Positions 52,464-59,497 of a stretch of 64,000 nt of DNA are shown one piece after another (the stretch's first letter is position 1; each line of letters begins with the position of its first letter). A program made the translations under genes and the position numbers. The notes below the pieces were generated by a model that made no database searches, had not been told where the DNA came from, and was given only the letters and a program-made list of their open reading frames with translations. The stretch is from Sphingobacteriales bacterium (GTDB lineage: Bacteria > Bacteroidota > Bacteroidia > Chitinophagales > Chitinophagaceae). The stretch spans positions 34,868 to 98,867 of the forward strand of contig JACPOD010000013.1 of the NCBI GenBank assembly GCA_016185185.1. Direction: 5' to 3'.

Positions 52464-53132
52464 ATGCCTAAAGTCAAGATTCCCCGCAAGAGTACACACG
52501 TTGATATGACAGCGTTTTGCGATGTGGCATTTCTTCTTTTGTCATTTTTCATGCTGGCTACACAATTTAAGCCGGATGAAGCAGCCAAAGTAGAAACTCC
52601 CAAATCAGTATCATCAGATACCATCCCTACAAAGGATGCTTTTTTGATAACATTTGATAAAGGGGGACGTGTTTTCATAACATATGATGATGCGGAAAAG
52701 AAAAAAGCTTTACTGGATAAAGTCAATGCAGATAAAGGTGTTGGTTTAACTGATCCTGAAATTGTCAAATTGAATAAGGCAATGGAAGCAGGTATTGGGG
52801 TTCCATTCACCATGTTAAAAAGCCTTGCAGGTAAAGACATGTCTGAAATTGCTAAAGTTAACCAGCCAGGTATTCCTGTTACAGATTCCACTAATAATGA
52901 ATTGAAGTTCTGGATAGCTGAGTTATTGGCGGTTAATGGCGGATCAAAGCCCAAAAATGTTATGCTGAAAGGCGATAACGGCACTAATTATCCCACTTTT
53001 ATTAATGTACTGGATGCATTTACCAAAAATGGTATTTATAACTTCAAGTTAATTACCATGCCTGAAAATGTACCCTCCGGGACATATTTATATGAGGATA
53101 GGTTAAATGGCAAAAAAGACGCAAAGAAATAA
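52464..53132 (+). CDS. exbD: ExbD/TolR-family protein (first copy)
   Basis: 222 aa. A short cytoplasmic tail is followed by the single span with the proton-carrying Asp: HVDMTAFCDVAFLLLSFFMLATQFKP. The periplasmic domain is longer than that of the second copy, with an inserted region before KNVMLKGDNGTNYPTFINVLDAF. Two different ExbD proteins in one operon is usual in this phylum. Confidence 0.93.
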   Translation: MPKVKIPRKSTHVDMTAFCDVAFLLLSFFMLATQFKPDEAAKVETPKSVSSDTIPTKDAFLITFDKGGRVFITYDDAEKKKALLDKVNADKGVGLTDPEIVKLNKAMEAGIGVPFTMLKSLAGKDMSEIAKVNQPGIPVTDSTNNELKFWIAELLAVNGGSKPKNVMLKGDNGTNYPTFINVLDAFTKNGIYNFKLITMPENVPSGTYLYEDRLNGKKDAKK

Positions 53133-53156
53133 ATCATCTACTAAAAACATTTTATT

Positions 53157-53723
53157 ATGGCTGATATAGAAAGCGGAGGAGGTGGAGGTCATAAAAAAGG
53201 ACCCGGCGTTAAGAAAAGTAAAAAACTTTCTACCAGGGTTGACCTTACCCCAATGGTTGACTTGGGGTTCCTGCTGATCACCTTCTTTATTTTTACAACT
53301 ACCATGAGTTCACCCACAGCGATGAAACTCAATATGCCAGATGATACAGCCAAGGATGAAGAGAAAAATAAAGCTAAAGAATCCGGGGCACTTACCATTT
53401 TGCTTGGTAAAAGCGATCATATTTTTTACTATGAAGGAAAACTTGCTGAAGATGGGTCAAATTTCAAATCAGCAATTTTTGGAAAGTCTGACGGAGACAA
53501 AAAAGGTATCCGGGATGTGATTATTGAAAAAAAGCAAAAATTGGGAACTGCTGCAGATAATGACATGGTTGTGGTTATTAAACCAAATGATGAATCAACT
53601 TTTAAGAATACAGTTGATATGCTTGATGAAATGACCATTAACGGTGTAAAAAAATATGCATTGGTGAAAATTTCTGATGTTGAAAACCAGGTGATTAAAC
53701 TCACGGAAGGCGGATCTAAGTAA
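53157..53723 (+). CDS. exbD: ExbD/TolR-family protein (second copy)
   Basis: 188 aa. A Gly/Lys-rich N-terminus (SGGGGGHKKGPGVKKSKK) precedes RVDLTPMVDLGFLLITFFIFTTTMSSP with the conserved span Asp. The periplasmic part ends TVDMLDEMTINGVKKYALVKIS. It starts 24 nt after the first exbD and is followed by tonB. It may form a heterodimer with the first copy inside the ExbB pore (inference). Confidence 0.93.
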   Translation: MADIESGGGGGHKKGPGVKKSKKLSTRVDLTPMVDLGFLLITFFIFTTTMSSPTAMKLNMPDDTAKDEEKNKAKESGALTILLGKSDHIFYYEGKLAEDGSNFKSAIFGKSDGDKKGIRDVIIEKKQKLGTAADNDMVVVIKPNDESTFKNTVDMLDEMTINGVKKYALVKISDVENQVIKLTEGGSK

Positions 53724-53773
53724 TCTTTTATGGAAATCCGATCAAAAAAGCATCTAAATAAAAAATTAACCAG

Positions 53774-54604
53774 ATGGAAGTAAATAAAATATTAAGCTCA
53801 GATTTACTTGACATACTCTTTGATGAACGCAACAAAGAGTATGGGGCTTACGAACTGCGCAGGCAATACAACAGGCGACTTGGTATTGCACTGTTAGCTA
53901 CCGCCATTGCGGGTCTTGTGATTGTTGTTGGATCGGTATTGGCAAAAAATATCGGTACCGGTAAAAAGAAGAATGCGGTAGTTGTTGAGGATGTAAGTCT
54001 TCAAAAAATACAGCAGGAAGAGCAGCAAAAAGTGGAACCACCACCACCACCACCACCGAAGCAGGAACCTCCCAAAATTGAAATCACAAAGTTTACTCCT
54101 CCTAAAATTGTAGAAGACCAGGAGGTAAAAAAAGAAGATGAAATTAAGGATCAGGAAAAACTGGAAGAAACAAATATTGGTAAGATAGATCAGGAAGGTA
54201 TTAAATCGGATGTGGTAAACCCACCAAAAGTGGAAGAGGCCACTCAGGTAGTACAAGCTCCTGTGGAGGATGATAATACCATCTTTACAAAAGTAGAAAT
54301 AGAAGCAGGTTTTCCCGGTGGCCAGGGTGCATGGTCAAAATATCTGACCAACAACCTTAATAGCCAGGCTCCTGCTGATAATGGAGCACCAGAAGGAAGT
54401 TATCGTGTACTGGTTCAATTTGTGGTTGATAAGGAAGGTATGGTGAGTGATGTAAAAGCGCTTACCAGCTATGGTTACGGTATGGAAGATGAGGCAATAA
54501 GAGCTATTAAGAAAGGACCTAGATGGATTCCCGCTGAACAGAACGGACGTAAAGTAAAAGCTTACCGTACACAGCCAATCGTATTCCAGGTTACAGGTGA
54601 ATAA
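53774..54604 (+). CDS. tonB: Energy transducer TonB
   Basis: 276 aa. The cytoplasmic N-terminus NKEYGAYELRRQYNRRLGIALL resembles the other TonB (28291), then one span (LLATAIAGLVIVVGSVLA). A proline-rich periplasmic spacer follows (EPPPPPPPKQEPPKIEITKF). The C-terminal TonB domain is FPGGQGAWSKYLTNNL ... PIVFQVTGE. It shuttles energy to outer-membrane receptors and is last in the exbB operon, followed by a terminator. Confidence 0.95.
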   Translation: MEVNKILSSDLLDILFDERNKEYGAYELRRQYNRRLGIALLATAIAGLVIVVGSVLAKNIGTGKKKNAVVVEDVSLQKIQQEEQQKVEPPPPPPPKQEPPKIEITKFTPPKIVEDQEVKKEDEIKDQEKLEETNIGKIDQEGIKSDVVNPPKVEEATQVVQAPVEDDNTIFTKVEIEAGFPGGQGAWSKYLTNNLNSQAPADNGAPEGSYRVLVQFVVDKEGMVSDVKALTSYGYGMEDEAIRAIKKGPRWIPAEQNGRKVKAYRTQPIVFQVTGE

Positions 54605-54625
54605 TATTGTTTTCAATCTAATGAT

Positions 54626-54657
54626 AAATCCTTCACACAAGTGAAGGATTTTTTTTG
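54626..54657 (+). terminator. Terminator after tonB
   Basis: AAATCCTTCAC / GTGAAGGATTT stem of 11 bp with an ACAA loop, followed by a T tract. Confidence 0.9.
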
Positions 54658-54730
54658 CCCGTACTGTTTAATGACTAACAGTTGTAATTAAAGTAAATAT
54701 TTTTTTACATATAATTAAACATCTTGTTTA

Positions 54731-54738
54731 TATCTTTG
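54731..54738 (+). promoter_or_regulatory. -7 element of the arginine operon
   Basis: TATCTTTG followed by CG, about 230 nt before the first arg-cluster gene. No clear TTTG was seen at the -33 position. A start near 54745 would produce a long leader with a small ORF and hairpin. The 54605-54967 gap has no other gene. Confidence 0.5.
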
Positions 54739-54765
54739 CGTTTTATTACTAACACATAACTGAAA

Positions 54766-54867
54766 TTGAAAACGAATTCAGCAAATATCAACAACGTTAA
54801 TGCACACAGTTTGTGTGGTTATGTATTGATTAGTGTTTCTTCTCCTCAACCGCGACGTGGATTCTGA
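54766..54867 (+). CDS. Possible leader peptide of the arginine operon
   Basis: A 33-codon ORF from TTG to TGA: MKTNSANINNVNAHSLCGYV continuing to SSPQPRRGF. It sits 20-odd nt after the predicted transcription start. Two tandem arginine codons (CGA CGT) lie three codons before the end, directly in front of a hairpin. A shorter ATG-started alternative (MHTVCVVMY, 54800-54829) occurs in another frame. It could sense arginine supply or ribosome stalling; this is inference, and the ORF may be chance. Confidence 0.35.
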   Translation: MKTNSANINNVNAHSLCGYVLISVSSPQPRRGF

Positions 54868-54899
54868 CAGGACGAGCCGCTTACCATGGCCCCTGTCAG
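54864..54899 (+). promoter_or_regulatory. Leader hairpin before the arginine operon
   Basis: CTGACAGG (54864-54871) pairs perfectly with CCTGTCAG (54892-54899) around a 20-nt loop that contains a GCC/GGC inner pair. It starts at the stop codon of the small leader ORF. No T tract follows, so it is not a plain terminator. I do not recognise a known riboswitch class. Confidence 0.45.
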
Positions 54900-54967
54900 T
54901 GAATATTTCCCCAACAAATTATAATCGGACTGGTAATCCAATTTTCTTCCAATTTTTATTTTAAAAA

Positions 54968-55654
54968 GTGGACAATCAAAATATAATTATTCGTGTAGCC
55001 AATAGTGGCGATACTCATTTTGCCATTGCGATTACTGATGAAATGGCTTCTTCCGCACAGGCAAGAGGAACTGGTATAGCCAAACGTACACCTGAATATG
55101 TAGCTGAGAAAATGAATGAAGGTAAAGCGGTTATTGCTTATACCAAAGATGGTGATTGGGTTGGCTTCTGTTATATAGAAACCTGGAGTCACGGAGAGTA
55201 TGTTGCCAATAGTGGATTAATAGTAACGCCTGCTTATCGAAAAGGAGGAGTGGCAAAAGCCATTAAGAAAAGGATATTTGAGCTTTCCAGAGAGAAATAT
55301 CCTGAAGCTAAATTGTTTGGTTTAACAACCGGTTTGGCGGTAATGAAGATCAATAGTGAACTGGGATATGAGCCTGTTACTTATTCGGAGTTAACACAAG
55401 ATGAAGCTTTCTGGGCAGGCTGTAAGAGTTGTGTGAATTATGAGATATTGATGAGTAAGGACAGGAAGAACTGTATGTGCACTGCCATGCTTTTTGACCC
55501 CAAAGACCATTACAAGCCAGAAGAAACAAAACAATATTTTGAGGAGAATAAAAGTGGATTTGAACGATTACTCAAATTCAAACAGTGGAAATTGCTGAAA
55601 CCATTTTTGAAGCCCCCAACCCTAAAGGGGAGAATGAAAGAGGTGACAGTGTAA
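54968..55654 (+). CDS. GNAT N-acetyltransferase, possible (acyl)glutamate synthase
   Basis: 228 aa from a GTG. The GNAT core lies at about 60-135: WVGFCYIETWSHGEYVANSGLIVTPAYRKGGVAKAIKKRIFE contains the R-x-x-G-x-A acyl-CoA loop. CKSCVNYEIL and RKNCMCTAMLFDP hold a cysteine-rich segment. As first gene of the arg cluster, which otherwise lacks argA or argJ, it is the best candidate for acylating glutamate in step one (inference from context). The C-terminus (PPTLKGRM) is encoded by a family A palindromic element. Confidence 0.75.
   Translation: MDNQNIIIRVANSGDTHFAIAITDEMASSAQARGTGIAKRTPEYVAEKMNEGKAVIAYTKDGDWVGFCYIETWSHGEYVANSGLIVTPAYRKGGVAKAIKKRIFELSREKYPEAKLFGLTTGLAVMKINSELGYEPVTYSELTQDEAFWAGCKSCVNYEILMSKDRKNCMCTAMLFDPKDHYKPEETKQYFEENKSGFERLLKFKQWKLLKPFLKPPTLKGRMKEVTV
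55612..55632 (+). repeat. Family A half-element at the GNAT C-terminus
   Basis: GCCCCCAACCCTAAAGGGGA, in frame as PPTLKGR, 22 nt before the stop. C-terminal orientation. Confidence 0.7.
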
Positions 55655-55693
55655 CGAAAAAATTGTTTAGTCATTTTTTTAATTTTTAATCAA

Positions 55694-56971
55694 ATGAATG
55701 CAGATACTAATAAAACTTCCAACATCACCCCTTTAGGGGCCGGGGGCAAAATAGTCTTGGGATTTAGTGGTGGATTAGATACGACCTACTGTGTTAAATA
55801 TCTCAGTGAAGAAAAAGGATATGAGGTACATAGTGTGATTGTAAATACCGGCGGTTTTAGCGGGGATGAATTAAAAAAGATAGAAGCACATGCTTACAAA
55901 CTGGGTGTAAAAACACATACTACTGTAAATGCGGTAAAAGGATATTATGACCGCATTATTAAATACCTCATTTACGGAAACTGTTTAAAAAATAATACCT
56001 ATCCACTCAGCGTATCTGCAGAACGATTAAGCCAGGCTTTGCATATTGCAGAACATGTAAAAGCATTGAATGCAGATGCTGTTGCTCATGGCAGTACGGG
56101 TGCTGGTAATGACCAGGTGAGGTTTGATATGATTTTTCATATCATGATTCCCGGAGTGGAAATTATTACTCCCATCCGTGATTTAAAGCTGAGCCGGGAA
56201 GAAGAGATTGCATATTTGAAAAGCAAAGGTGTGGAGATGAATGCTGAAAAAGCGATGTACTCCATCAATAAAGGATTGTGGGGAACCAGTGTGGGAGGAA
56301 AAGAAACGTTGTCTTCAAAAGGAATGTTACCGGAGGAAGCATGGCCTACGCAGGTAACTAAAACAGGCAGTGAAGAAGTGAAGCTGAGTTTTGTAAAAGG
56401 TGAATTAAAAGCAGTTAATGATAAAACATTTGATCATCCGGCAGATGCAATACAATATTTACAATCTATTGCAGGTGCTTACGGTGTAGGTAGAGATATC
56501 CACGTAGGAGATACTATCATTGGCATTAAAGGAAGAGTGGGATTTGAAGCTGCTGCACCGATGATTATTTTAAAATCACATCATGCCTTAGAAAAACATG
56601 TATTGACTAAATGGCAATTACAATGGAAAGATACCTTAGCACAATTCTATGGTAACTGGATGCATGAGGGACAGATATTAGACCCGGTGATGAGAGATAT
56701 TGAAGCTTTCCTGGAAAACAGCCAGCAAAATGTAACAGGTGATGTGTTTGTCAATCTTCAGCCATATCGTTTCCAGGTGATTGGTATTGATAGCAAGTAT
56801 GATTTAATGAGCAGCAAGTTTGGTAAATATGGTGAAATGAACACCGGCTTTACCGGAGAAGATGTAAGAGGCTTTAGTAAAATATTTGGCAACCAAACAA
56901 GGATTTGGGAAGCGGTAAATAAAACGGCCTCCCCAAACCCCTCCAAAGGAGGGCTTAAAGAAACCCGATAA
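55694..56971 (+). CDS. argG: Argininosuccinate synthase
   Basis: 425 aa. The ATP P-loop KIVLGFSGGLDTTYC is near 18-32; HGSTGAGNDQVRFD and IKGRVGFEAAAPMIILKSHHALEKHVLT are further family marks. It joins citrulline and aspartate. It is longer than the usual ~395-405 aa because of repeat-derived ends: residues about 12-18 (TPLGAGG) before the P-loop strand and about 412-420 (SPNPSKGGL) at the C-terminus. The catalytic core is intact. Confidence 0.97.
   Translation: MNADTNKTSNITPLGAGGKIVLGFSGGLDTTYCVKYLSEEKGYEVHSVIVNTGGFSGDELKKIEAHAYKLGVKTHTTVNAVKGYYDRIIKYLIYGNCLKNNTYPLSVSAERLSQALHIAEHVKALNADAVAHGSTGAGNDQVRFDMIFHIMIPGVEIITPIRDLKLSREEEIAYLKSKGVEMNAEKAMYSINKGLWGTSVGGKETLSSKGMLPEEAWPTQVTKTGSEEVKLSFVKGELKAVNDKTFDHPADAIQYLQSIAGAYGVGRDIHVGDTIIGIKGRVGFEAAAPMIILKSHHALEKHVLTKWQLQWKDTLAQFYGNWMHEGQILDPVMRDIEAFLENSQQNVTGDVFVNLQPYRFQVIGIDSKYDLMSSKFGKYGEMNTGFTGEDVRGFSKIFGNQTRIWEAVNKTASPNPSKGGLKETR
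55727..55747 (+). repeat. Family A half-element at the ArgG N-terminus
   Basis: ACCCCTTTAGGGGCCGGGGG, in frame as TPLGAGG, immediately before the first beta strand of the synthase. Confidence 0.8.
56927..56954 (+). repeat. Family A half-element at the ArgG C-terminus
   Basis: CCTCCCCAAACCCCTCCAAA then GGAGGGC, in frame as SPNPSKGGL. C-terminal orientation, ending 17 nt before the stop. Confidence 0.78.
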
Positions 56972-56973
56972 TT

Positions 56974-58002
56974 ATGAGTCATTCAATAAATACGGAATCT
57001 AAAAAAACCTCTCCCTTTGGGAGAGGTTTGGTGAGGGCTGGTATCATTGGTGGAGCTGGTTACACTGGCGGAGAATTGATCAGGTTATTGATCAATCATC
57101 CTGCAGTTGAGTTGGCTTTCATTCATAGCCGCAGTAATGCCGGCAAGCCTGTATATGCTATTCACCAGGATTTATTGGGTGAAACTGAGTTAATCTTTAC
57201 TGGTGAATTGAATAATGATATTGATGTATTGTTTCTTTGTCTGGGTCACGGCGAATCCAAAAAGTTTTTAGAAGATCATGTAATTCATGACAGGATTAAG
57301 ATAATTGATTTAGCCAACGACTTTCGCTTAGCTCACAGCTCACAGCTCGGAACTCGCAGCTTCATCTACGGTCTTCCTGAATTAAACAGGGAGATAATTA
57401 AATCTGCAAACAACATTGCTAATCCCGGCTGTTTTGCTACAGCTATTCAATTAGGATTACTGCCATTAGCTAAAGCAGGTTTATTGAGTGATGTTTATAC
57501 AACAGGCATTACTGGTTCAACTGGCGCCGGACAAAGCCTGTCTTCTACTTCTCATTTTAGCTGGAGAGCAAACAATATACAAGCGTATAAAACTTTAACG
57601 CACCAGCATCTTGGAGAAATAGGTCAATCGCTGATGCAGTTGCAGTCTGCCGGGGATGTGAAAGTAAATTTTGTTCCGTGGAGAGGAGATTTTACAAGAG
57701 GTATTTTCATTAGCTCACAATTAAGTTGTGAGTCAGACCTTGATGAATTAAATAAATTATACGATGATTATTACAGTAGTCATCCGTTTGTTCATATAAG
57801 TAATGAGCCAATATTTTTAAAGCAAGTGGTGAATACAAACAAATGTATTATCCAGTTAGAAAAAACTGGTAAGCAGTTAGTGATTCATTCAATAGCAGAT
57901 AATTTATTAAAAGGAGCAAGCGGACAGGCAGTACAGAATATGAATTTAATGTTTGGATTGGATGAGACAATTGGTTTGAAATTAAAAGCAAATTATTTTT
58001 AA
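56974..58002 (+). CDS. argC: N-acetyl-gamma-glutamyl-phosphate reductase (or N-succinyl equivalent)
   Basis: 342 aa. The NADP-binding start AGIIGGAGYTGGELIRLLINHP begins only at residue 22; a normal ArgC begins here. The preceding 20 residues include SPFGRGLV from a family A element. The active-site Cys is in NIANPGCFATAIQLGLLPL. HQHLGEIGQ and VNFVPWRGDFTRGI are also typical. A GCTCACAGCTCACAGC repeat encodes AHSSQLGTRS at about 119-129, a loop before FIYGLPELNRE. Start choice is uncertain because the extension may be removable. Confidence 0.93.
   Translation: MSHSINTESKKTSPFGRGLVRAGIIGGAGYTGGELIRLLINHPAVELAFIHSRSNAGKPVYAIHQDLLGETELIFTGELNNDIDVLFLCLGHGESKKFLEDHVIHDRIKIIDLANDFRLAHSSQLGTRSFIYGLPELNREIIKSANNIANPGCFATAIQLGLLPLAKAGLLSDVYTTGITGSTGAGQSLSSTSHFSWRANNIQAYKTLTHQHLGEIGQSLMQLQSAGDVKVNFVPWRGDFTRGIFISSQLSCESDLDELNKLYDDYYSSHPFVHISNEPIFLKQVVNTNKCIIQLEKTGKQLVIHSIADNLLKGASGQAVQNMNLMFGLDETIGLKLKANYF
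57007..57038 (+). repeat. Family A half-element at the ArgC N-terminus
   Basis: ACCTCTCCCTTTGGGAGAGG then TTTGGTGAGGG; an 8-bp hairpin, in frame as TSPFGRGLVR, directly before the Rossmann strand. Confidence 0.78.
57330..57360 (+). repeat. GCTCACAGCTCACAGCTC repeat inside argC
   Basis: AGCTCACAGCTCACAGCTCG then GAACTCGCAG, in frame as AHSSQLGTRS. Similar words occur at 28180-28239. Confidence 0.6.
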
Positions 58003-58074
58003 ATAACCGCAGAGGCGGGGAGACGCTGAGGAAATATACTCTGCGCCTTTGCGTCTCCGCGGTAAAACTTCTTT
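58003..58074. repeat. ACCGCAGAGGCG-type inverted repeat filling the argC-argD gap
   Basis: ACCGCAGAGGCGGGGAGACG at the left and GCGTCTCCGCGGT at the right form inverted arms around CTGAGGAAATATACTCTGCG. It occupies almost the entire gap. Confidence 0.7.
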
Positions 58075-59262
58075 ATGAACTTATTTGATGTATATCCTCT
58101 TAACGACATCACCATCGTAAAAGCAAAAGGCTCTTATGTATGGGATGATAAAGGTGAACAATACCTTGACCTCTACGGTGGTCATGCGGTAATCAGCATT
58201 GGTCATACGCATCCGCATTGGGTGCAGAGAATAGAAGAGCAACTTGAAAAGATTGCTTTTTATTCAAATTCCATTCGCATTCCATTACAGCAACAATTAG
58301 CAGAGAAGCTGGGTAAAGTTTCAGGTAAAGAAGATTATCAATTGTTCCTCTGTAATAGCGGAGCTGAAGCCAATGAAAATGCTTTGAAATTAGCTTCGTT
58401 TCATAATGGAAGAAAGAAGATTGTGGCCTTTAGTAAATCTTTTCATGGAAGAACATCATTAGCAGTTTCAGCAACAGATAATAAAAATTATATCGCACCG
58501 GTTAACGAAACAGATAATGTAATCTTTCTTCCGCTGAATGATGAACAAGCACTGGAGGCTTGCTTTAAAAAGAATGGCAAACAAATTTCTTCTGTGATCA
58601 TTGAAGGTATACAGGGTGTGGGTGGAATTAATGTAGCGGAAAATTCATTCCTACAGAAGATTCGGCAGCTATGTGATGAGTATGGAGCAGTTTATATCGC
58701 TGATAGTATTCAGTGCGGTTATGGAAGAAGCGGTAAGTTTTTCAGTCACGATTTTGCCGGGGTAAGTGCGGATATTTATACCATGGCAAAAGGAATGGGA
58801 AATGGTTTTCCCGTTGCCGGTATTATCATTGCTCCGCATATTAAGCCTAAATATTTTCAATTAGGAACAACCTTTGGTGGTAATCATCTGGCCTGTGCTG
58901 CTGCGTTAGCTGTGCTGGAAGTAATTGAAGAAGAAAAATTATTGGGTAATACTGCTACGGTTGGTTTCTATTTAAGAGAAGAATTGAAAAAGATTCCGCA
59001 ACTGAAAAATGTAAGAGGAAGAGGATTGATGATTGGTTTTGATGTTCCGGAAGAATTAAAAGATTTAAAAAAGAACTTATTGTTCAATCAAAAAATATTT
59101 ACAGGCGAAGCAAAACCAAATGTGATTCGTTTATTGCCTTCATTAGCATTGCGTAAAAGAGATGCGGAACAATTTATTGAAGCGATAAAAGAGGAGGTTG
59201 CGGCCCCCTCTAACTCCCCCAAAGGGGGAGAACAGGCAAGCACACAAAGCCAACTTGTATAA
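58075..59262 (+). CDS. argD: Acetylornithine (or succinylornithine) aminotransferase
   Basis: 395 aa class III PLP aminotransferase. DLYGGHAVISIGHTHPHWV at the start, LFLCNSGAEANENALKLAS for phosphate binding, FHGRTSLAVSATDN, and the PLP lysine in YTMAKGMGNGFPVAGII near 240. The C-terminal 19 residues (AAPSNSPKGGEQ...) are extra and come from a family A element. It forms the acyl-ornithine for ArgF'. Confidence 0.95.
   Translation: MNLFDVYPLNDITIVKAKGSYVWDDKGEQYLDLYGGHAVISIGHTHPHWVQRIEEQLEKIAFYSNSIRIPLQQQLAEKLGKVSGKEDYQLFLCNSGAEANENALKLASFHNGRKKIVAFSKSFHGRTSLAVSATDNKNYIAPVNETDNVIFLPLNDEQALEACFKKNGKQISSVIIEGIQGVGGINVAENSFLQKIRQLCDEYGAVYIADSIQCGYGRSGKFFSHDFAGVSADIYTMAKGMGNGFPVAGIIIAPHIKPKYFQLGTTFGGNHLACAAALAVLEVIEEEKLLGNTATVGFYLREELKKIPQLKNVRGRGLMIGFDVPEELKDLKKNLLFNQKIFTGEAKPNVIRLLPSLALRKRDAEQFIEAIKEEVAAPSNSPKGGEQASTQSQLV
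59203..59230 (+). repeat. Family A half-element at the ArgD C-terminus
   Basis: GCCCCCTCTAACTCCCCCAA then AGGGGGAG, in frame as APSNSPKGGE. C-terminal orientation. Confidence 0.78.
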
Positions 59263-59497
59263 AGTGGACTTTAATTTGCAGGTGCCTGAATAAATTGATT
59301 GGGATTATTTTATAAATCATATTACCCCGAAGGAGTAAAATTTTAATAACACCGGATGAAACCCGGTGAAAACAATAAGAGTGAAAGAACCCTCAAGGGG
59401 TTCAATATTGTTGAGTAGGGTACCAAACCATAAAGTGTGCGACGCAAGGGACGATGATTGGTTATATAAAGCTGGTAACATAAATACAACATAAAAT
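59263..59497. repeat. Repeat mosaic in the argD-argF' gap
   Basis: Small hairpins ACCGG-ATGAAAC-CCGGT and GAACCC-TCAAG-GGGTTC, then TAAAGTGTGCGACGCAAGGG (59431-59450), shared with the nuoC-nuoD gap. No gene was supported. Confidence 0.6.

Noticed and set aside
54864-54899. Known riboswitch (guanidine-II-like ACGA, SAM or TPP class)
   Set aside because: An ACGA occurs in the loop but the paired double-hairpin layout is absent, and no other class core was recognised.
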